Notes: a model not told the origin generated them from the letters alone. 64,000 bases of DNA from Spinacia oleracea (GCF_020520425.1 NC_079487.1:104070141-104134140), one strand, 5' to 3'; positions 37,921-49,828 are shown, counted from the first letter of the stretch. Translations and numbers: made by a program.

Positions 37921-38195
37921 TGCCTATTTCCACCCAAATCCAAGAACAACCTATGCCTATTTCCAAAAAAGAAAAAGGGAGGGAAAGAAAAAGAAAGATA
38001 ATACAAGAGCATGTTAAAGACCAAAAAATAAAAACAAGTAGAAACTTAGCCGATTTTCATATTAGCTTTATGACTTATTTTTTCCCCACATGGAATCCTT
38101 CTTCAGCTAATTCCATTAATTAATTAAATGAGAAAACAAATTAAATAATTAACCAACACCAAAGTACATGCAAGAAACAAAATTAGATGTCTTAC

Positions 38196-38255
38196 TTTTT
38201 TCCTCAACCGGCTTTTCCTTGCTGCCTCACGGTTCTGAGCAAGCCTTCGTAGAGT
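38196..38255 (-). pseudogene. Captured TGA-type bZIP exon (basic region)
   Basis: A 60-nt exon with an intact acceptor (TTATAG) and donor (GTAAG). It encodes TLRRLAQNREAARKSRLRKK, the DNA-binding basic region of TGA/D-group bZIP transcription factors, and ends where TGA genes have an intron. It lies inside the inner CACTA, so it is best read as a captured fragment. The leucine zipper exons are not seen. Confidence 0.82.
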
Positions 38256-38368
38256 CTATAATAATAAATCTTTAAAGATGTTACAAAAATGAAGCTACAA
38301 GATGTCAAATAGCATGAAAAGAGAAGAGTGAACAACTTCTAACCTTATGATCAGTCTACTTCGATCTC

Positions 38369-38611
38369 TCACTCGAATGATAATGACATTGCTTCTGCCC
38401 CCACCGTCTCTGAGCTTCCATCGTCACGAAATACAACCAGGCCTTTATTGAGTTTGTCGTCCCAAGATTCAAGTTCAGCCTCTCTCCAAATGCTAGCTCC
38501 ATTCCCTGAAACTGCCAAAATGCTAGCTCCTACAAATGGCTGCCCCCAACTAGGTGACACATACTTCTTCAGGGAAGACAGGGACATTAGTGTTCCTGTA
38601 GCAGATAACAA
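38369..38611 (-). pseudogene. Captured coding fragment, Tudor-like pattern
   Basis: An open stretch with SLKKYVSPSWGQPFVGASIL, then WREAELESWDDKLNKGLVVF and RDDGSSETV. The W-x-x-A-x-(L/V), V-F-x-D-D-G spacing is like Tudor/Agenet folds, but I do not recognise the parent gene. Nearby minus-strand sequence (38900-38820) reads as a coiled-coil-like piece (SLSRHREMDRELELKVES) with a stop before it. Probably captured host sequence. Confidence 0.4.
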
Positions 38612-39764
38612 TACAATATTTAGGTAAGATAACAGCTGGAATTACCAAAATGGCCTGCAATATATATATATGGGGATTTTGAACTACATATTGGAAATCT
38701 ACAAGTAAAGAATCTGGAAACAGATGCAGAGATTGTACTTTTATATCACAAAAGAAGATTAGTACGTAAACCTGGAAAATCTAGATTGGTCAAATAGACA
38801 AAACATAACTCCTGATGATAAGATTCTACCTTCAATTCAAGCTCTCTGTCCATCTCTCTGTGCCTACTCAAAGAACTAGAGCATTCATTGAACTATTTTA
38901 ACATATCAGCCAATTTCATCGAAAAATCATCCTCGATGTCTGCACTTCTCCTACGCTGGTCCAGCAGACTGTCCTTTTATAGGCCTGTAGCTTGTCATTT
39001 GGTGAAGACCTTCCCATCACCTGTAACACATAGTTACTGCTGTCAGTCGATGTTACTTTTTAACTACATACAAACTAGCTCAACTACGAAAAACAGAGTT
39101 CGTGCACTTGCATCAGAATACGGGTCCATCATATTCAGCATCTTTCATAGTACATCATATTTTTTATCTTCTGCCTGAGCCTTTCCTGACCACCCTTCCA
39201 AGAACTAAACTATGCAATCAGATCATAATAATGGGTTATTCCATACTTGACAGGTAGCTAGTAATAGAAATTACAGATCATCATTAAGTAATCATCCACC
39301 AGAGTGCCGAACTTTAAGCACGAATGTGGACAAAGAACAAACATAGAACTTTGTAGCACCAATTCTCTACCAAGAACCGAATAATTGTCTGTAACGACAA
39401 CATTCTACTAAAAGTTCATTCCCATATTAATCATAAATGACAAACAAAACGCAATATAATACAAGCATATTTATAAATAAACAGAAAAGCAACCTCTCTA
39501 CTAGTCCAAACTCCAGAAAGACAAGAAAACACCCATCTATCTAGGCCTGACCGACAATGACATCTATATTGGGTATCTATAGTTCTTGACGAAGGAGAAA
39601 GAAGTCCAAACATGCATATCAATTGAAGAAACACAACAAAGTCTAACTCAACCACAAAGGATTCAGATTCTCAAATCAATTAAGAGTCTACTTAGCATAA
39701 TAAAAATCAAACAAAGATCTCAGAAATAACAGCCAAATCAGAGAAACTCCACCTGCTCAACTGC

Positions 39765-40326
39765 AAGAACAATCAACAGAAGAAGAGTTGCAATGATACT
39801 CAACTGCAGGTCCCTCTTGTTCTACCAACTCTTCTGTGATCGACTCCGGAAATAGGCCTGAAGGCACTGCCGCTGTTGACACGTTGGCTCTTGGAACTAA
39901 TAGTACAGAGGATTGCTTATGTTGTAACTGATAAAACTTTTCAATTAAAGAGTCTATTTGCTCTGCCTTGTCAACATCTGTATTTGGATCGGCATCATCA
40001 TTAGGCTCATTCTGAGGAAAAGGGTGTTAGTTAATCAAACCCCAATGATCTATAAACTCCATAATTTCTTACCTTGCATCTATATCCCCAATAAACAGCT
40101 CCGACAGATCTTTCAGTTCAATGTTTGTGCTTGGATTGGCATGAAACCTCTTCATAATCCAAGTCCGTATCTCCTTGTAGACATCCGGAGTCCGATTTTC
40201 CACCTTCCCATTGAAAAAGGAACACAATGTTTGTTTCTCAATTGAATGAATATTTTCCCAGGAAAAACAACCTTGAAAGGAACAAACAATTATTGTATCA
40301 ATAAATGGAATTCCTAATATATACAT
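39765..40326 (-). pseudogene. Captured SWI3D fragment (SWIRM domain) with two nonsense codons
   Basis: SWI3D is a core subunit of plant SWI/SNF chromatin remodelers. The fragment covers the SWIRM domain: GCFSWENIHSIEKQ, SFFNGKVENRTPDVYKEIR, WIMKRFHANPSTNIELKDL, then EIMEFIDHWGLIN and HPFPQ. It continues to EYHCNSSSVDCS at the start of the ZZ-type zinc region, where one expected Cys is Ser. In-frame TAA codons at 40079-40081 and 40027-40029 break it. The region beyond 39765 no longer matches. A captured, non-functional copy within the inner CACTA. Confidence 0.85.
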
Positions 40327-40329
40327 TTG

Positions 40330-42045
40330 GAGTCTATAAACAGAGAAGCTTCAGCTCAAAATCTTAACAGACCATTCCCATTTCCAAATCTAAGATTTCT
40401 TAAGAGGTTTCTACGTTAAGATAAAAACCATTGCCAAAACATTCCAAATATTTACCCAAATTTTCAAGGCACATAATACAAGGTACGAGATTCAAAAACA
40501 AGATGCTACCTGTTTTTTACGAGAAAAGTTATACTCTGATCCATAGATAAAACATTAGCCTATTTTGGAAATTTTACAAGATGCAATTAACAGAGAAAAT
40601 GCAGACGAAAGAAACGTGGTGAAAGATAATAGAGGTAGAGGAAGAAGCTAAAGGTACTCCATAATAGTGATAACACTCCCCCCCCCCCCAAGTCAATATC
40701 CTACTATCATGGTAGTACAATCCCTACAGCAGAGCTACGATGATAGTAGCCGCGGAATGCTACAATTGTATCAGATGCTGGCCACACTGTATATCACAGT
40801 ATTTTCCAGGCCACGTTTTGATGCATGATGTAAAGGCGTCCCTCCACTACGAGAACTACGACCTAGATGCATTATCAGCAAAAAAGAAAAAAAAGAAAAT
40901 CAGTTGAACATGCAGGCATTTTGTTAAACAAAATAGGCATGCAACTTCATATTGCAAAGATACTCGGTGTAGAACATTCAACCATTACAGAGGACCATTC
41001 TAAACAATTCAAATACAAGAATGAAACAGAGAAACAAACAGTTCACAATTCCATACTGTAAAATTCATGCACATCATTTCTCACTATAAAGCTTGATGAA
41101 GTACAAGAATTTAAAGCAACTAAGCAAGCATACACAGATGGCAATATACCTCAGTGGTTCGGTACCTCACCATTCTTCATATCACATAGTAGTACACACC
41201 AACATCTAACAGATATTTCACTACTTAGAGCACACTATTGGCCGGTGTCTCAGTTCCTATCCAAACAGTTCGAACTCAAGACGGTCTAATAACTCAATTA
41301 ATTCTTACACACTAACAGGAAACTAACCAGCTATATATCGTGCCAGTAAGAATAGAAACAGATACATAAACAAAACACAAATAAAGCAGAACCATAGTAA
41401 AAGCATATACTAAATAGAAAATCATCAAAGTGATATAGTAATTCATAGGGTACCAAATATTATCCACTTTAGGGTTGACATTCAAAATCGGAAAAAAAAT
41501 CGGAAAAAAATAAAACCCTAACAATCAAAATCGGAAAAAATGTATCAATTAACACAAAAAATAAGAATAATTTATATAATCAAACCCTAAAAATACGAAA
41601 TTAGGGGAAAAATCAAGAATTGACTGAAAGCAAACCCTAAAAATACGAAATTAGGGGGAGATGAGGCGAGAACACAGACCCATCGGCGAAGACAGCGACG
41701 CAGGGCCGAGCAACGCCTGAGTTGCTGAGTTCGACGGCTGAGTTCGACGGCGGCTGAGTTCGAAGGCTGAGGTCGAAGGCCAGATGCTTGGAGAGAAGGA
41801 GTCGAGCAAATTTTCACAAAAACCAAGACGAATTGTCACCCAATTTCAACAATTACTTGCAAAAAACCCAAAAAAACCACGAATTAGAGAGAGAAAGAGA
41901 GCAGATGAAGAAGAAGAAGAATGAGGAGGTGAGAGAGTACGCAGGGAAAGCTGAGGGAAGAAGAGGGAGTACTGAGCGTGGAAATGGTCCTTAGGTTTGA
42001 GATGAAATGTTTTTCTTAATTAGCTTTGCAGCGAAATTTTTTTAT
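40330..42045. other. Right interior of the inner CACTA
   Basis: Low-coding AT-rich sequence. About 41600-42000 looks like a 5' gene leader on the minus strand (purine-rich GAGAGAGAAAGAG run, GAAGAAGAAGAAG), perhaps the captured 5' end of the SWI3D or another gene. Three CTGAGTTCGACGG-type repeats lie at 41725-41780. A C10 run sits near 40679. No complete ORF. Confidence 0.45.
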
Positions 42046-42267
42046 TGCAGGGGGCTTTTATCTGTACGCTGCAAAATAAATGGGCTATTGCAGGGGGCTT
42101 TTACTTTGTACGCTGCAAAAAACTCTCTTGCTGCGGGCAATTAATTTGTACGCTGCAACAACCCTTTATAAAGTTTGACCCGCGTTGACCTACTGGTTGT
42201 TGAAGCGTATTATTACATGTACGCTGCAACAAGGGGGTTGCAACAGGGGTTTTTTCTACTAGTGTAT

Positions 42268-43378
42268 AGATAAACTGATAGTTGAAATAGGCTTTATAAT
42301 TGCCTATTATTTATGGATGATGGTGAGTTTAGAAGGTAGATGCTTAGATTTAGTATTATCATAATAAGGTATTATGCTGTTAGCCGAAACACTAGTTGGT
42401 GATAGGTCTAGGTTGTTAGCCTGTTTCAAAGTTTGTCAAGCAAGAAATGATGGGTTCCGGAACAACAAAATCCCTTGTGCAGAGATTTCCATATACAGTT
42501 CGTATACGTTGGTATGGCTGTCATTTACAACTACAATAATTTCATACACACTCACGGACTCACGGTATCCATCAACTTACTAACACTGGGAAATTTTAAT
42601 ATGGCGAGTTACTATTTTCAAACCAAATGAGAATTTCTAGCTTATGTGGACCCAACTTAGCTGCTTTGTATATAAAAACCAATCTCTCCCCTCCAGCACA
42701 ATAATCGATCCTAGATTCTAGCTCAAAACTGGTCAGAACATAACTGATCTAAACAGATGTGGTCAGAACAGAACTAACTGATCAGAACAGAACTGATCTG
42801 ATCAGTTTAGAACTGATCCAAACAGAACTGGTTAGAACAGAACTGATCTTATCCGAAATAATCATAACTGGTCAGATCAGTTCTGTTCTGATCAGTTCTT
42901 TTATATACTCCTGTAAAAAAGGAAGGAAAGATTTCATTCAAAATTAATATGTAGGAAAAAGCAAAATTTTATATCAGTTGGGCACAAGAAAGATGCTAAA
43001 TGGCATAGAAACTAAAAGTTGTATGAGTTTTGATTAAAATCAATGTGTTATGAACTAATAAACCACTGTCCATTTTCATACTTGTGGAGGTATAACAAGT
43101 CTGCATTACACCACAAGAAAATGGTGTTTAATTTGCAGGTTTGATTTTCAACTTTGTTTTCTACAAATTTTTAATATTTTTCAATTCAATTGACTTTTTT
43201 TTATATTATTATTTAGGGCTAATTGTTAGTTTCCTTTGTTTTTTTTATTATAATTGATCTGGGATTTATTTGTATGTATTTTATGTCCTATGTTGATGTG
43301 AGAAATGCAGCCTTTTTTCTTCAATTAGGGACCTTACTCATCCTTCCTCTACCCCTTTTAGGATTATCATTCCATATG
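42268..43378. other. Outer CACTA interior right of the nested element
   Basis: No gene recognised. Contains a short tandem/palindromic array of GATCAGAACAGAACT-like units at 42726-42900. Confidence 0.5.
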
Positions 43379-43462
43379 TTTTTTGGTACCATTCATAGTA
43401 GCCCTCTTTTGGCTTTTATTGTTCTCTGTGCTGTCAAATTGATTCTCGGTACCGCCAAGGTA
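43223..43462 (+). pseudogene. Membrane-protein-like exon fragment, later duplicated
   Basis: An open frame rich in hydrophobic residues ending HSSPLLAFIVLCAVKLILGTAK before a donor-like AAGGTAATTT. Two or three possible membrane segments. The last 117 bp recurs at 44609-44727. I do not recognise the parent gene; it is probably captured sequence. Confidence 0.35.
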
Positions 43463-43860
43463 ATTTAGTGGTGGTGATGATTGATAGAGAAGAATGCACT
43501 TCTGTTTTTCAAAAGTGCTAGAAATTGGCATCAATATTGGTTGCTATCCTTGGATGGTGAAAAGGTTAGCTCAAGTTTGCTTAACTTATCAAAATTTGAT
43601 TTACATGATTGTAGCTCCAACATTGGCAATTTTTTTTGGAATCAAATTGGTTGTGGGAGAAAATACATACTAATTGATGTTGTGGATGGATTTTCGTGGA
43701 TGTGGATATTTTGGAGATAGTTAGGGTTGATATGCTAGATGGTTGTTGTCATTGTTGTTGAGATTTGATGTTATGAATACGGTTTTAGAACCATGTGCTC
43801 TCACCTCATTTCCACACTTTTGGACTTCAATCGTCTCAGTTAATTTGACAATTATTGCAG

Positions 43861-44554
43861 GCTCCACCAAGAGGATCGTCATTTATAGGAAGAGCTAGCT
43901 TTGCTGGACTAGAGAAGGTTGTTGATGTCTTGGATACACTTGGAAGTGGAATGATAAACTTGAGTCATAGTGGATTTCTGACAGGCAGGTTGGCCAAGGG
44001 AAACAAAATATCAATATTGGCATTTGAAGTAGCAAACACTATCACACGTAGGAGTGAATCTCATGCAATCTCTCTCCAAGGAAAATGTCAACTTCATAAA
44101 GGAGGAGGTTATTCCCTCAGAAGGGGTTCAGTACTTGGTTTCTTCAGACACTAAGGTGTTGCTAAGTTTGGTTGCTTCAGACAAAAGGTTGTTATAGGGA
44201 ACTATTTACAGGAAATTCACTTTTCAACGTCTTTGTTCGTTATTACAAATCTAACTTAGATTGTTTGATCTAGGGAGAAACTTGACGTCTTTTGCAAAGA
44301 AGTGATCAGATTTAGCGACCGTTGTAAAGACCCACAATGGCATAACTTGGATCGGTTTTTTCAAAAGTAAGGTAGATTCTTTTTATTTTGTATTTTACTG
44401 AACCTGTGTAGTTGTTTTCTAAATGAAATTTTATCCTCCTTGGAACTGGCTGTACTATTTCAGTTTGGATTCGGAAAATGCGGTATACAAACCTCTAAGA
44501 GAACAGGTAGAAGCCAAAATGCAAGATTTGACGACTTTAGCTCATAATACCTCT
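43861..44554 (+). pseudogene. Captured PSI-like (DUF3475/DUF668) gene exons
   Basis: PSI proteins (PSK SIMULATOR, DUF668 family) promote growth signalling. Three exons with splice borders are kept: 43861-44187, 44274-44366 and 44464-44554. Exon 1 reads GSSFIGRASFAGLEKVVDVL and NKISILAFEVANTIT (DUF3475). It then shifts frame near 44058 and continues NLMQSLSKENVNFIKEEV and LVSSDTKVLLSLVASDKR. Exon 2 gives EKLDVFCKEVIRFSDRCKDP and QWHNLDRFF; exon 3 gives PLREQVEAKMQDLTTL. Lying within the outer CACTA and truncated after exon 3, it is a captured fragment and cannot make the full protein. Confidence 0.85.
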
Positions 44555-44608
44555 GTAAGTGGATATAATTTTGATCTTCGCTTTTTCTATCTTTAGAAGC
44601 CAAAATGT

Positions 44609-44727
44609 TTTTTTGGTACCATTCATAGTAGCCCTATTTTGGCTTTTATTGTTCTCTGTGCTATCAAGTCGATTCTCGGTAACGCCAAGGTAATTTAGTG
44701 GTGGTGATGATTGATAGAGAAGAATTT
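44609..44727 (+). repeat. Direct duplicate of 43379-43496
   Basis: TTTTTTGGTACCATTCATAG through TGATTGATAGAGAAGAAT occurs twice with a handful of mismatches, bracketing the PSI fragment. Confidence 0.9.
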
Positions 44728-44849
44728 TTATTCAGTTTTGAGCCACAAGGTTTTATTTCAATGATTGTCAACCTTCATTTGATTTCATATGGTGCGTATA
44801 CTTAATTGCTTTTCTTTTCATTGTGTTTCGTGCATGTTTAAGTTATATC

Positions 44850-45012
44850 TCCAACATTTTAGTTGATCACCAGTTTCTTCTAGCTTTGGCAAGACAGCTG
44901 GTTGATCCAGTTTTAGTGACCTCAAATTCTCTCCAGCCTTCTCTAAATCACCTTCACATGTCATTATTGCTCTTCCTACATCTTGCTTTGGGCATTTTAA
45001 CTTTATTCCCAA
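44850..45012 (-). pseudogene. Captured exon with a UBA-like helix pattern
   Basis: The minus strand reads CPKQDVGRAIMTCEGDLEKA, then ENLRSLKLDQPAVLPK, resembling a UBA-type three-helix ubiquitin-binding module (K-x-D-V-x-R-A-[IL], G-D-[LV]-E-K-A). It sits opposite in strand to the PSI exons, inside the outer CACTA. The parent gene is not recognised. Confidence 0.5.
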
Positions 45013-45109
45013 TCTGCATTCTGAGAAATCTCTTTAGATATATCAATCTTCAGATTGCTCCCCTTGTCAATATTTTTATCTTTGCTTGTCAGCATCTTCA
45101 CCTCCTTTG

Positions 45110-48100
45110 AAGAGCCGTGCAACTGTTTCTTCCATTTGACCTTCATTTAGAATAAGATCCATAGTTATGATTTCCCTATTGATTTTTCTTTGACTCTAGG
45201 TAGATAAATTTTCAAATTTAGTTAATAAGTAGAGGGTCCCATCGTGCACTAATTTTTTTCTAAGATATTTTGATGTTAGTTAGTTACGTCATTGTGAAAT
45301 TTATGGGATGCAAATGAAAAAATCGGATGAAAACGAAAATTAATCTATAGATGATCTTTGATTCAGCTTGAGAATTATGAGTGCTCCTGACTATCTAACT
45401 TAAACTTATCTAAATTACTAAAAAAAAGACATGCACAACTATGCCAAAAATTGACTACAGGAGACTAGGAGATACTGGAACAAACTCCAATAGCTTGTGA
45501 TCTATTCTGGTTGCTAACTCAAGAAGGTAGATTTGGGTAAGAATTTCATCAAAGGGCTTGTTTACTGGCTCTTCTTAATCATGGCAGGGATATTTGTAAG
45601 AATTTCATCAAATGGATGTTGTTTATCTTTTCTCTGTCATCTTTCCTTATATATCTTTCGGCAACAAGGATGGTTTGGCTACAGTCGTGTTATCCTTTTG
45701 TTGACTTGTGATTTCTTTTTCGTAGATGTCCTATAACTGCTTGAAAGTTATACTGCACATTCCCCATTTTATCTCAGTTTTCTTAACAATGTAAGTTCTT
45801 TATTTCATTTAATAGTGAATTGAAGAACATGACTCCATTTATCCCTATTATCCAAGCAAAATTATTTTCAAGAAAGTGTTTTTTTGTATGCTTATAACCT
45901 TTCCAATTACCATGTTTCGGGTTGTTCCTTATACTTGCACAAAGTTGTTTATTGGAGGTATCTCCCCCCATGCTTCTTCGTCTTTTTTGTTTATTTTGAT
46001 TCCCAGGCCACCTTTCTTTTCTGAAATTGTTTGCATGCAATTGTTTAACCAAATTTTTATTTAATAATCTTTAAATCCCAATCCTTGTTTCGCTTCATTT
46101 CGATCTTCTCAATAAAAAACGTGAATCGTACCATGCATACATTGCTTTTAGTTCCCTCTTCTTTTCATAATAGGATTGTTTGCTAACTAATCAGGTTTCA
46201 AACAATTTCTTTCTCTGTGCTAGGACTCTTATGATACAAATGAAATTGTATTACGAGCTTGTTGAAGACAAGAGTGTTCTTCTACTTGTTTTTTCTAATT
46301 GGTTAATTTGCATTGTCTAGTTATAGTTATCCATCACCATGTACTTGGAAAATCAAGAGGGTATGGAATTGTCTTGAAGTTTACATCCGAAGATGGTGTT
46401 GCATCATATCAAATAGATGGAAGGCCAGGTTAGTTTCAAGAGGCTCACATCCTTATCGCATCAACTTTTCATATATGGAAACTGATCATCATGAACCCGA
46501 AGCTATCACTTGAACATGTCTTTTATTCTAGAAAACATGTACTAGATGGGAGGAATAAACTCAAACTTGTCTTTTACTTACCGTGGGAATTATAAAGGCT
46601 ATTGATTGGTGTTTATTTGGTGTAGTGTGAAGTCTATTAGTTCCATCTTGGTTTGGGTATCTTAGTTGATTTGGGTATCTTGTCCTTTACTTACTGTGGG
46701 AATTATAAAGTCAAGACTAAAAAACATCTGAAGGAAAATAAACATAATTTAATGAATACTATATCAAAGGAAAAAAGAAAGTTCCTAAGGTCTTAATCTA
46801 AATCTATAACCGACAAGAGGATATAAACTCGAAAGATTAAGAATCTACAGCTTTGATAACATGAGAAGTAGCTGAAAGCCCAAAACAGATACACACAAGA
46901 AGTCCAGAATCGAAAATGCAATCGTGTATTCTCCAATTCGATTAAGGAACTGAAGATTGCAGAAAAAGAATAGAAAATAAAAATGTGTTTAAACTGCTGG
47001 AAATTATGTTGAAATTGATTTCTAAAAATCCCATTATAATAGAAGCAGGGCAGCTGTCGCAGAAACTGCTGTTAGAGAAATAATTTCTAGCCATCTAGCT
47101 ATCTACTTGTTGCTGTTCTAGGTGCCTAATTTTCATACCCTTGCCCACTGTACATCAGTGTTTTCCTCATATCCTTGCACACTAAAAAAGGTCAAACCAA
47201 TGCAGATGCACACATAACATGGCCATTATCGTACGTGTGTAAAAACTATGCATCTAGGCTGTAGGTGATTAGGTGCAATAGTATTAAAATTTTCTTCCAA
47301 TATCAATGGATCTCCAATGTTTGTCCAATTTTATGAATACCGTCAATCTAAATCAACCAAATGCACTAAAAAAAATTATGCCAGAACATGCAGGTGTAAA
47401 CAAGATGGTTAAGCAAGACGCAGCAGAGGTTTAATGTATCACAAACTAAACAACAAAAATAAAACAATCCATTCGAAATGAACTTGATCAGAAAAGGCAG
47501 GGTGAGACAAGAATAATTAAGATGTCCAACAGATGGTAAACTCTACAGCCTACTGTCATATTTGCAAGTCTTAATTTAGGGTGCTTGTTTCCAATGATTA
47601 GAGAATTTTAATATGGGTCAACAGTACTGATCAAAGTTTCATCGGCTATGGAATAATGTATCATTACCTGAAATGTTGCATATCTAATTTACATATTAAA
47701 ATGGACAAAGCATTTACTGGATGTAAGATCTTTAGAGAGTGTGCTGTTGAGAAAATGAAAATTGTCACTAGTGCAAAAGGGTCTAATTTTGTTGGTCGAC
47801 ATTCAAGTGCTTACTAAGAATTTAGCTCTATATGGTATAAAATGTCAGAAAATAATGATAAAAAGAAATATTTTGCAATATGAATAAAACTGTAAAATCG
47901 TTATTAATAATCCCAAGTTCCTCCCATTTCGTAGAGGAACCAGGGGAATATGGTGGTAGTGGACAGGGAAGAATGGGAGAGGAAGTGATGTAGATTCTAA
48001 AACTTTCTAAACTATGCCACACTTGCATCTTTTATGCTTTTTGATAGGTGTATCACATGATATAACTCCTACTTTTGTTTTGAATTTTTACTTCTGTACT

Positions 48101-48950
48101 TGTAGTATCACCAAAAACTTGTAGAAGTCAGAACAATACAGACTGGTGGCACTGTTCCATGTATCGTTAGCATCTGACACAAATGTTTTCCATCTTGGCT
48201 TGGTAATTAATTTTCTTGCTACTAGATAAGGATTACTGTCAATTTTCCCTTAATGGGGGACTATTTTGGGAAGGGGCAATTAATAGTTGGTATTATTTTG
48301 AGAAGACCACTTGTCGTTCGGATTACTGTTATTTTTCCCTTGATTTTAAAATATGTTCATCATGCTTTGTATATATATTTGACATATTAAATTTTCTTTG
48401 CAGATAATTGATGATTCAAGGTAATGGTAAAATGTAGATCAAGAGATCAACAAGTTATCTTGAAGCTAAGCTAGCATAAAGATAGGTTTACTTGGTAATT
48501 AGTTTGTTCGTAGCCAGGAAGTTGTTTTTATTTAGTTTTGGATTATCTTGAAGAAAACATGATAATGCTAGTTAGAAAGTTATTTTTGTTTTAAAATATC
48601 TCTTTTATTTTAGTTTGACTAGACTTTGCGAATTAATTTAATGTATAGATGATTTTTATCACTTTTTCTAAATGAACTACGTTATCGCTAAGTATATATG
48701 AATCATAGCATGACGTTTATATATATTGCTTTAAGATAACGTACGTAGTAAGTTAACACTTGTATTTGATTATGATTATCTATGGTCGATATATATTTTT
48801 ATAAATAATTCATGATTTTAGATTAATTGATGTGTATATATATATATGAAAAAAATATGATGCAAATTGTGACACTCCAAAGTGTCCAAATTATTATGTA
48901 TATATGAAAAATAATATGATGCAAATTGTGACGCTCCAAATGGTCTAAAT
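45110..48950. other. Outer CACTA interior, mostly non-coding
   Basis: AT-rich intron-like sequence. A weak RRM-like fragment lies at 46326-46434 (plus; VLGKSRGYGIVLKFTSEDG). A repeat of 34488-34600 lies at 47594-47703, and a shorter repeat of the 34605 region is at about 48400. Nothing else is supported. Confidence 0.4.
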
Positions 48951-48959
48951 TATTTTGGA

Positions 48960-49310
48960 GGGAATGAGGAGAATTCGCACGAAAGTAAACATATAGCGAC
49001 TCTAATAAGAGTCTATATATTTCGAGTGTCTAAAGCGTCTCTATATGGTTTATAGTGGCGGAGAAATGTGTCTAAAAGCGTGCAAATAGTGACGCTTTTT
49101 ACAGTCTAAATATTGCGACTATCTATAGAGTCCCTATATCCCAAATAGCGGCGGTGAAATACATCGATATTTTGCAAATTGTGACGCTCTAAAGCGTCGG
49201 TAAATAGCGGCAATGAAAATAGCGACCCTCTCCCAAAGCGTCGCTATGTGAAATAGCGACACTCTTTACCGTCGCAATTTGTCCCAAAAAGCGTCACAAT
49301 GTGCCGCGTT
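48960..49310. repeat. Right subterminal repeats of the outer CACTA
   Basis: Many copies of GCGAC/GTCGC and CTAAAGCGTC motifs in both orientations, matching those at 30610-30725. This is the expected transposase-binding zone of a CACTA end. Confidence 0.85.
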
Positions 49311-49321
49311 TTTTTGTAGTG

Positions 49322-49828
49322 GGTGGAGATGATGAATTAATTGTTAAAGGCTATACGGACGCAAGTTTCCAAACCGACAAGGATGATTTCAGATCATAGT
49401 CTGGGTTTGTCTTCTGCCTCAACGGAGGTGCAGTAAGCTGGAAAAGTGCTAAGCAAAGCACCATTGTGGATTCTACAACTGAAGCGGAGTACATTGCTGC
49501 ACATGAAGCAGCAAAGGAAGCTATATGGCTAAGGAAGTTCATAGGTGAACTTGGTGTAGTCCCCTCCATTAAAGGACCAATAGCTCTATATTGTGATAAT
49601 AATGGAGCTATTGCACAGGCAAAGGAGCCTAGACACCACCAGAGAGTCAAGCATGTACTTCGTAGATTTCACCTTCTACGAGAGCTCGTTGAAAGAAAAG
49701 AAGTCGAGATAAGCAAGATCAGAACTGATGACAACATCTCAGATCCATTAACTAAACCTCTGCCGCAGGCGAAGCACAACTCGCACACTGCAGCTATGGG
49801 AATCAAGCATGTTGGAGAATGGCTTTGA
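49322..49828 (+). pseudogene. Copia RNase H (downstream part)
   Basis: Continues the copia polyprotein after the CACTA insertion: GYTDASFQTD, VSWKSAKQSTIVDSTTEAEY, AKEAIWLRKF, LYCDNNGAIA and ISDPLTKPLP, with the D-E-D catalytic pattern. A TAG at 49397-49399 interrupts it. It ends normally at TGA (49826-49828). Confidence 0.9.

Larger units (their letters stand above)
34724..42264. mobile_element. Inner CACTA transposon (7.5 kb) carrying host gene pieces
   Basis: Starts CACTAGTAGAAAAAACCC and ends with its inverse, GGGGTTTTTTCTACTAGTG. A TAT duplication flanks it (34721-34723 and 42265-42267). Dense subterminal repeats of TTGCAGCGTACA/TGTACGCTGCAACAAG lie at 34740-35065 and 42045-42240. No transposase is recognised. 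The interior holds a 160-bp satellite array and minus-strand fragments of at least two named host genes (TGA bZIP, SWI3D). Confidence 0.92.
30578..49321. mobile_element. Outer CACTA transposon (18.7 kb) inside the copia element
   Basis: Starts CACTACAAGAAAAG and ends TTTTTTTGTAGTG, flanked by a 3-bp GGT duplication (30575-30577 and 49322-49324). Reading across with one GGT removed keeps the copia frame. Subterminal repeats around GACGCTTTAGA/CTAAAGCGTC and GCGAC motifs lie at 30610-30725 and 48960-49310. No transposase (TNP2-type) was recognised. It carries captured host exons and is itself split by another CACTA at 34724-42264. Confidence 0.93.

Noticed and set aside
46326..46434. RRM-like GKSRGYGIVLKF fragment
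   Set aside because: Only a short resemblance; lacks RNP2 and the rest of the fold, so not called as a gene piece.
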